From: an uncultured Christensenella sp.
Lineage (GTDB): Bacteria; Bacillota; Clostridia; Christensenellales; UBA1242
Assembly: GCA_905203645.1 (NCBI GenBank)
Contig: CAJKWP010000034.1
Coordinates: 1-13,624 of the forward strand
Direction of reading: 5' to 3'
DNA length: 13,624 nucleotides
Shown here: one piece after another, positions 12,101 to 13,624 of the stretch
Layout: each line of letters opens with the position of its first letter
Position numbering within the stretch: the first letter of the stretch is position 1
Notes under the pieces: model-generated
What the model was told of the DNA's origin: nothing
Databases searched by the model: none
The model's input: only the letters and a program-made list of their open reading frames with translations
Position numbers and translations under genes: made by a program

Positions 12101-13566
12101 TTTTGGGAGTTGTTATAAAAGATATCACAACAACAAACAAATCGAATACAAGTTTTGATTTGAGTTCAATTTCATTTTTGAAAGCAAAACAAGGCATGTA
12201 CAAAATTGATTTCAAAAAAGGTGATACAGAACTAAATTTGCACATTTTGAAATATTTTGCAAATGATAAAAATATGTCGCAATTCAAATTTTTGCAGTAC
12301 CTTTACAATCAAAAAAGCCAAGTATTTGACAGTTCTGAACAAGACACAAGCATAGTGATAAAAATGGCAAAAACAACAAGTGTAACTTTGCAAAATTGTC
12401 AAATTATCAAAGATGTGTATGGAACATACAGTTATTCAAATTATGCGGGCGTACAAACCTTGGTTGCTGATCAAAATTTATTCAAAACAAACGGTGATAT
12501 TGACGAAAACATTACTTTAACAATTTTTGATACAACCAATTCTGCCGACAATACAATACTTGTTTGGCATGAATATAAAGATAGTGAAAAACAATCAAAG
12601 ACTGGGTATTTGTATTATTGCCAAGACAACGAAAGCAAAAACATATCCGCAGACCAAGATTTGAAGTGCCCTGTTGGCAGTACAATATCACTTTTGTGGG
12701 ATGGAACAAAAACATTTGCAAATATCACAGCAGGCAAAACTTATGTTTTGAAAATCGTAACAAATGATGGCACGGCTGACGAGAAGTATTTGTTTGTTGC
12801 AAAAGGTGACAACTATAGCCAAAGCGCTTTTGACATAAAAACAATTTTGCAAGGACTTGGATTTGATATGAACACAACTCCAATGCCTCTTCGTGACAAG
12901 GTTGAAATACTTTCAAATGTGGACTTTGTATACACTGACAAAGGACTTGTATCAAATATTTATTATTTTACAAAATATGACGATGTCAAAAAAGCAATAA
13001 TATATTTTGATAGCCAAAATTTGCAAAACTTGCAAAATCTTTGTGCAATATTGGGTACAGATCACGCCCATATTGACAAAATTGGATTTGAAGAAGCAAC
13101 TGATTTGTCCAAGAATGTAATGGTAACTTCAGGTTATTATTTTGTAAAAACATCAAACAAAAACGTGATTGTCAAGTTTGAACAGGATGGTGCTTTGGAC
13201 TTTCGTGCCTTGCAAGCACTCGACGGCAAAGTGTACGACATGTTTGAAAATGGCTATGTCGATACATTGGCTGTATCCAAAATCAATACTCATTTTGTTT
13301 TGGATGTTCCAACAATCGTTGGAAATGCGAACGTAAAAATTATTTGCGGGAATGCAGAAAAGATTGTTTCGGCAACTGCAACAGATGGAAAGATAACTTT
13401 GGATTTGGACGAAGATTTTATCAGATTATTGGATATACAAAATTTTGAAGACGGTTCGAAAATCAAATTTGTAAACTGGAACAAAGAAGACAATGTAAAA
13501 GTGTCGGGTCCCGACGCTTTCGAAAAAGAGTTTTCTTTTGTGGAAGTTAAAGACTTATTTGCATAA
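43..13566 (+). CDS. Giant membrane-anchored surface protein with Ig-like modules (4507 aa)
   Basis: An intact frame from ATG to TAA encodes 4507 residues (estimated about 500 kDa). I do not recognise a named gene. Residues 1-34 are a signal anchor (K2, R5, K8, then a hydrophobic helix at about 9-31), which predicts a short cytoplasmic tip and a C-terminal chain of about 4470 residues outside the cell. The rest is rich in Asn, Asp, Lys, Ser and Thr, with alternating hydrophobic/polar strands typical of beta-sandwich domains. Residues about 827-2880 fall into tandem Ig-like modules; the rest is beta-rich but unclassified. About 28 cysteines are scattered along the chain. There is no second membrane helix, terminal LPXTG, S-layer homology repeat or catalytic motif that I can see. 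The likely role is a long adhesin-like or architectural surface filament, inferred from architecture only. The absence of any stop in 4507 codons argues that the gene is maintained by selection. Neighbours are outside the window. Confidence 0.93.
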   Translation: MKFVRFLKIFAICLGGLVGVTGVSMGIMYLAGYFDTKTIYPEQIAFVQNEYQVEGDFKMMINTPTEDVNALDVTLSFEGIQSSGDTISDGVISVPKYVKIGKEFDVKVVKSPQVLNGQTVDWVNGGISKLVASCENINARKAQTQIFVDVPVFDINIKTSISSEFDDQNLQSNFNVDSEFFALAEFVPARSMYKYSRDTQYGGQAQYKTVFFSTLSNAISMVETNNLDRYIKKFKANAVTDGAQIVAQAFSNSSTENQAYDAVSNFDDPELKYNNLLSILQNAVDVQKAVSKTQSVNVKQLLVGNFVMDTTKTVPAKYNQSTKIYANKSLLGDNEYSLDTKIFATDNQTLLSNQITKLGLVVLKQTGTGYELAKIFAEGEDNSDADVFVLASARKEATILNFENTATVFLPVENRVNVNQSYWEIAPLKENINLHFAIVLFDQDFAIRDFSFKNIASHEPKFIFDIQSVQVISNQVYWTNPLNEEKSLYIYDGATPAENVAEEYDLKQHQIFVGDNTYTQTKYFAYLEMNDGTIVNPNKGEAIDPSKDLSKFIATAEGRIYKANISSGVNALLYELPDGVVKALYNTQELDGKIKVLFATLKTDFSGSILKDADGNFVVDRYSSNSNIGCQTMTFATKKTLVNVKAQVALDAGDDKNAYFDAQNNLFAVKINTNDCFEIKFDLQQNQKDIFKRDFEEGKISVDFFVNGQKNNSMFVTTFDVENASAKVTVGEFDYEPNDSGYRNISIKINYLRGNGNVVTTDVTNYFDINNADNNSSILQVYDGKINQISFADFEKEAPVMQNNSEQNPIIVSTNLEKEGDAQNGIFEAKAGSSYLIKLDDIDVSEDLMDEKNQIKVVAKDKYGKQIIETGEDLYWELVSSNEDILKVNNATKTITFVKSSTETVWLKVRTYKVAGVGNRVVECERNIFFKVQTGGRIVKVEKQTINSGIETVFDNLGEQVEQQGVLENKFKLKDNQKNFSETSLELEILGRSGNEISLLNLVKICYGLEADNDSFEIFDLKNILQWTRIDKNNLNGFVSFKNIQNAKVDFAIDQDTGLAELSNDKLLSFAIEKNFGKIGYMNLRISSEIGINLSVNITIRPFVDASITNTYSHEQDGAASLAEGNITYLGVYAQKEIDIKFLLNFDVNATATDKHSTRKIVYYICKDASDQIEKIGYTELNRVFNNSDGDKTFEIRYIFDDVTANTKYKMTVVLDTSDKNLDNDFEKLAYDYFADVYFYVNPNITCVLQDGEDTDNDGRQDTKQIGAYQNELIKNVLKISDAISDNVIDVKRIVGSQVLNFEKTNDNKPYVYAKLVDEKGNDRNYTFFELSGEEGKLPNTLKIREGKLLSGKQNVYIGVFYGTNEESDLRLFIYNFVVTPSLNENKDLKDENNENLQDKDGVNLDQKMGFVQYGGKTYLQLLTGMIYEFDDIAKCFVVKDEQGNIVESSKINAEFDLEYINQTRYWTIINPTIQIGSNINTLVVDQLFVNLTIQGVGTIKYPVLITPQLALYVNYIEDDSQNNILANQDLYTNQTASELAKNDIYDIVQDSTVTNIFENETKLNGIKKIDGANYTFEIKDENGNNFVNNFASIDEYGNLTVDAIGEDRTILIVAKLAGFDILYRIKIMSSLKLEIFYPYIENLDEDGRLIEDRAEYVLFANNDTDRKSFNLTEEFSSNIPAHSQKITIFEEEKNQEKNVTQRFMMFRYDQTQKRIQVKETENLEFLIKNIQSGTNVLRDIDSSLWGQYAALETSQNTTNLILSKMGNYVVTIQVFANNGASAEYVVRVELSSKNYTLVQSKSLDGTQDIDDITKMPNLSGDDIVISSPVKDEKENVSLEYIKLKMISGSTSSDKTSELGYLIVDQSGKLSYDKQNKQIVCDYTANDINAQIIFFTKYGEVGRRNIKVNSITKALEKTEDGTLIVDGTSGYKLVQTKTLYSGQIVNLEELFVIAVQNDDGTWTKQTATYTEIGFDKTPSWLVGIQNNQFVILPLKEGVQDSLTVTAHCKIGDDGQDFQFTILFDIKSGITSKKPASLDPVLGGVVVAGKDQVISIFEDLFDVENAINFAFDNTTKSATATLANVDGKDITYRLVYELQSGISVLDLDNIVFENNIFKITTKATASDTTVKFRFVLELEYEHYRFEAVCFYQFEVTPDCDVVINYPNIDGQEFATEKLYFADEFSLNEKPIFGQEGTKRVQITPKEGIGALDIKVNYQIVQGAVNIVPEKKEGNSIDQKYTFAFGEDTSFALVEFEIFVSGLQRATYSLELYKNFNSLYSVNVQTLNQKEDLSEVFYIAEGRQDIFNGPQAFKFIVSNIPSLLSTPKKFEYFADNVSLGEFELDASSLGQSKTIILPYQSGLEKLNLKNLKFKINGDTKFYTLDELSAGEMAYFTKNASGNVNFEIFSRIRIQYLGIDVTNYTEFLQENIKLIGNGEGASSTSTKNFVIDYIGLGVQDDGTCNTEIEKSLKIVYKSESNVLGNYYYKVKSDLQVTNNDTIKITAGEKIDKLLSVFGVVDHNNNLLVDYKNNAVQISDNIKNQKLVLNLEFNKFEQSGNDVYFQYLDTRQKYEAGEFQPMTYSHKVTSIGGDSIAYDFEIQANGAPNSGLYCELVFTWIYKISDNSAEDLIFKQIIPVEIQSNVQIELKNLDGSNNSAANPQKITSEMYSSDGVKSFYNLVLIDKENIQSALVNAYKINTSTTENFAYDLAFNILNAKADACQMIIAEQSKSLTIYKPDFSVKDIQIQLSDKYGYTKIYYLQAEPTDLISFVQITGSQVFEKDTFVLKNSAITSDADHEIVLSKTDFTNDYYVSYRLLTADGTDLFGISNSNLVGAGTMLRFNTLDSTVFSASTKTVYCYLEITIKYNDESYTINSNGFTLRQRYSSNVIDQSARDGVEFELNDKVSFFDNKIDGMIAKPLIFAEKTLVVEDQNIKDMIISAKLKTSSVTKTSAVSKDMLEENVAQLGGKTKSFLMMKNVFGENLIENYNFYVTRMSISVGSNVLKLTVDTAKLKSVYLDANGKELSDASYNFGVVLFDGTQYIVANVTNTKSEYDLSKIKTSDDNAIFGIVGYKQDDILPKMSIKQTSDSGKYITKMVVDKNGYQQDSYIAEYVFTNNGELGGFDQKTIRLSQIDFENNKAYLNINGINATKDMYTSGEQFLIDLTPNQKQTVSNEREQWLLTQTPYSEQANICDDKRIEVITVENFGETNPDVCRFAQNRLVKNTDIKNIVVDGGKLKFGLINSYKIENIYVIASKDGVLTKIFPQSFEKISNNQYAFKLEEFGLQSYLANNFEFYIQSIKNNSSQTISVQLFASLKNLTQNLTLTSNQTVVLDVSQGLWDKIFDRQNAKTVDIKLSGGNKLTVSLDRNGKQEFSLLKQGITNVKDIVLSDQSYEQDFVQVDFFDDTLGFKVSSANSGSLKFVLSRTRDGQTTSVDITVALYGYSYTYFVGLTDKFGEMPKQGDKYALTCTSKSNSYASDVVFFVPYKVDGQKQVTIKNENLELGTNLLEFELQDMTPIKADKISFDSKGQYEAKAGTQKYMSVGKFYLAKYHGAYYQVKPNFFLTPYFYELNLDKVSQKESNSITISDYTQSKDDSGNTNYTINLKNWAEGIRFNDINDNVIKDLSNEDILFVNNTNKLHCSIVSDSQSSGGSGSAEIDDNFNIIVKNVSNISLYHITLKIQVALGGNDKNQDTQWLDIGSITLQFNSKNQYQIPFGSKFVISNRNQSIETFRFVAYGDEGSSSGENLSFSASRLFDDQTIVDMSQVRTMTKENNKIYLLEEENSYQLSYNTDEKTKVAVVAKSKQIETTQRKVFVYGLTKGNSITIKAKISSISEDYVYATYKTEEEVFYGTVALSELSWKSMAGGNEVDITTLSPDKNNINYYNYFEIDSQYADKCCVPLSYVDLDNFDQNGSTFKSISNYFDASSFDDGNAQSGLIANDNFRYSKTFELAKLESENLQSVKVVMPANSVKYFQISQNDVNGNIYSHIKKLENTNATSSIVDVSLENDATKTELGTLLGVVIKDITTTNKSNTSFDLSSISFLKAKQGMYKIDFKKGDTELNLHILKYFANDKNMSQFKFLQYLYNQKSQVFDSSEQDTSIVIKMAKTTSVTLQNCQIIKDVYGTYSYSNYAGVQTLVADQNLFKTNGDIDENITLTIFDTTNSADNTILVWHEYKDSEKQSKTGYLYYCQDNESKNISADQDLKCPVGSTISLLWDGTKTFANITAGKTYVLKIVTNDGTADEKYLFVAKGDNYSQSAFDIKTILQGLGFDMNTTPMPLRDKVEILSNVDFVYTDKGLVSNIYYFTKYDDVKKAIIYFDSQNLQNLQNLCAILGTDHAHIDKIGFEEATDLSKNVMVTSGYYFVKTSNKNVIVKFEQDGALDFRALQALDGKVYDMFENGYVDTLAVSKINTHFVLDVPTIVGNANVKIICGNAEKIVSATATDGKITLDLDEDFIRLLDIQNFEDGSKIKFVNWNKEDNVKVSGPDAFEKEFSFVEVKDLFA
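160..501 (+). other. First Ig-like beta domain (residues about 40-153)
   Basis: Directly after the anchor comes a run of alternating strands. It includes an ISVPKYVKIG segment (two strands joined by a short turn), W122, the NGGISKLVAS strand (about 124-133), and a closing strand FVDVPVF at about 147-153. The pattern of a glycine-led strand followed by a terminal hydrophobic strand is usual for bacterial Ig-like (Big) domains. Boundaries are approximate, and the family call rests on pattern rather than a profile search. Confidence 0.45.
502..960 (+). other. Beta domain with predicted helical insert (residues about 154-306)
   Basis: This segment starts with beta-like sequence and the motif VPARSMYKY (187-195), then FFSTLSNAI (211-219). 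A strand-like GAQIVAQAF (242-250) leads into about 40 residues (254-292) with helix-favouring composition and heptad-like leucine/alanine spacing (NNLLSILQNAVDV, 274-286). It ends at VKQLLVGNF (298-306). I read it as an Ig-like unit interrupted or followed by a helix. Function is unknown. Confidence 0.35.
961..2520 (+). other. Unclassified beta-rich region (residues about 307-826)
   Basis: About 520 residues of alternating hydrophobic and polar strands lie between the N-terminal domains and the tandem array. Aromatic turns such as QSYWEIAPL and QVYWTNPLN occur, with Asn/Asp-rich loops between strands. No repeat register could be fixed by eye and no named domain is recognised. It could hold four or five further diverged Ig-like modules, judging only by length. 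Confidence 0.4.
2521..2847 (+). other. Ig-like (Big_2-style) module, residues about 827-935
   Basis: This is one of the clearest modules. It opens with the glycine-led strand AKAGSSYLIKL (829-839). It continues through VVAKDKYGK and the core tryptophan in LYWELVSSNEDILKV (874-888), then TKTITFV and the strand VWLKVRTY, and closes with IFFKVQTG (928-935). The order of a Trp-containing 'state of affairs' strand, an 'S-x-x-x-I-L-x-V' turn and a final V-x-V strand is typical of bacterial Ig-like group 2 domains. Confidence 0.5.
3802..3828 (+). other. Calcium-binding-type loop DxDxDGxxD (residues 1254-1262)
   Basis: The residues DTDNDGRQD place D1254, D1256, D1258 and D1262 with G1259 in the spacing used by thrombospondin type 3 repeats and EF-hand-like or dockerin loops to bind calcium. 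It follows the terminal strand of one module (YVNPNI, about 1241-1245) and precedes the next, so it sits in an inter-module linker. Calcium binding is known for this loop type; binding here is inferred. Confidence 0.6.
4591..4932 (+). other. Ig-like (Big_2-style) module, residues about 1517-1630
   Basis: This is a second clear module. Its later half reads ASIDEYGNLTVDAIG (about 1591-1605), then ILIVAKLAG and YRIKIMSS (1624-1631). The 'I-D-x-x-G-x-L-T-x-x-x-I-G' turn followed by two hydrophobic strands is the most diagnostic signature of group 2 bacterial Ig-like domains in this protein. The N-terminal boundary is approximate. Confidence 0.5.
10681..10752 (+). other. Aromatic-rich segment at a module border (residues 3547-3570)
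   Basis: Ten of 24 residues are Tyr or Phe (3547, 3548, 3552, 3556, 3557, 3563, 3564, 3568, 3569, 3570), far above the surrounding density. It contains FFLTPYF, which matches the form of the module-ending strands in the central array (FVVTP, VLITP, FEVTP). It may be a hydrophobic domain interface or an exposed aromatic binding patch; the sequence does not decide. Confidence 0.4.
10990..11010 (+). other. Short Gly/Ser linker (residues 3650-3656)
   Basis: SSGGSGS is the only obvious flexible Gly/Ser run noticed in the protein. It is flanked by strand-like sequence (LHCSIVSDSQ before, AEIDDNFNIIV after), so it may be a long loop within a beta domain or an inter-domain hinge. Confidence 0.5.
13498..13520. 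other. GC-rich hairpin inside the 3' end of the gene
   Basis: AAAGTGTCGG pairs with CCGACGCTTT around a GTC loop, giving a 10-bp stem (one G-T wobble) whose core is GTCGG/CCGAC. It encodes residues 4486-4492 plus the start of 4493 and includes TCG and CCC, codons seldom seen elsewhere in this gene. On the + strand only TTT follows the core before CGAAAAAG. On the - strand the stem runs into CTTTTACATTG, a weak U-rich tail. It is terminator-like in shape but not a clear intrinsic terminator on either strand. Confidence 0.45.
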
Positions 13567-13589
13567 AAAATATTGCAACTGTAATGTTT

Positions 13590-13620
13590 TTGAAAAAGAA
13601 TATTTAAAAATCAATATAAT
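13590..13620 (+). promoter_or_regulatory. Possible promoter for a gene right of the window
   Basis: TTGAAA at 13590-13595 and a perfect TATAAT at 13615-13620 are separated by 19 bases, two more than ideal. The -10 box lies in a short inverted repeat, CAATAT-A-ATATTG (13612-13624). In such AT-rich DNA this could arise by chance, and no downstream gene is visible to support it. No intrinsic terminator for the giant gene is seen between its stop codon and the window edge. Confidence 0.25.
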
Positions 13621-13624
13621 ATTG

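Larger units (their letters stand above)
8683..13563 (+). other. Long unclassified C-terminal region (residues about 2881-4507)
   Basis: About 1630 residues remain beta-rich and Asn/Asp/Lys-rich, but the module register of the preceding array is not clear here. One terminal-strand-like border is visible near 3567 (FFLTPYFYEL). A cysteine pair occurs at 3899-3900. The end of the protein (SFVEVKDLFA) is hydrophilic to mildly hydrophobic and has no sorting signal, membrane helix or charged tail, so the C terminus is probably the free distal tip. A binding domain could lie here, but none is recognised. Confidence 0.4.

Noticed and set aside
13021..13038. Tandem 9-base repeat (TTGCAAAAC / TTGCAAAAT) encoding LQNLQN
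   Set aside because: Only two copies, made from the commonest codons of this gene; chance or minor slippage explains it.
43..13566. CRISPR array, insertion sequence, tRNA/rRNA or DNA-level tandem repeats
   Set aside because: None was seen on reading both strands; the region is continuous coding sequence and the protein modules are too diverged to appear as DNA repeats.
43..13566. Giant non-ribosomal peptide or polyketide synthase as an explanation of length
   Set aside because: No adenylation, carrier (GxDS), condensation (HHxxxDG) or ketosynthase motifs; the sequence is strand-rich, Asn/Lys-rich and membrane-anchored.
13567..13624. Intrinsic terminator after the stop codon
   Set aside because: The 58 bases hold only weak AT inverted repeats (ATATTG...CAATAT) and no GC stem with a U-tract.

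Overview
The window is almost entirely one gene. An uninterrupted reading frame on the + strand (43-13566) encodes a 4507-residue protein with an estimated mass of about 500 kDa. Only 42 bases lie upstream and 58 downstream, so no neighbouring gene can be seen and operon context is unknown.

Organism: the DNA is AT-rich (roughly one third G+C by eye). The gene starts with ATG behind a Shine-Dalgarno-like AAAGGG and reads through in the standard bacterial code with no TGA reassignment. It makes a Lys/Asn/Asp-rich protein with an N-terminal membrane anchor. This fits a low-GC Firmicutes-type bacterium, plausibly an uncultured gut lineage. That placement is inference; no taxonomic marker is present.

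Layout of the protein: (1) residues 1-34 form a basic tip and one hydrophobic, glycine-rich helix that reads as an uncleaved signal anchor; (2) residues about 40-153 look like a first Ig-like beta domain; (3) residues about 154-306 are a second beta domain carrying a predicted helical insert; (4) residues about 307-826 are beta-rich and unclassified; (5) residues about 827-2880 form a tandem array of diverged Ig-like (Big_2-style) modules of roughly 110-170 residues. The modules are recognisable from recurring end-of-domain strands, often followed 10-20 residues later by an acidic Asp-Gly turn, one of which is a textbook calcium-binding loop; (6) residues about 2881-4507 are a long beta-rich C-terminal part without recognised domains, ending without LPXTG motif, membrane helix or S-layer homology domain.

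The most economical reading is a giant filament-like surface protein, tethered to the membrane at its N terminus with the chain outside the cell. It would serve contact, adhesion or envelope architecture; no catalytic motif was found. Other points of note are a strong GC-rich hairpin inside the last 70 bases of the gene, a strong leucine TTG preference despite AT-richness, and a possible promoter at the right-hand edge.
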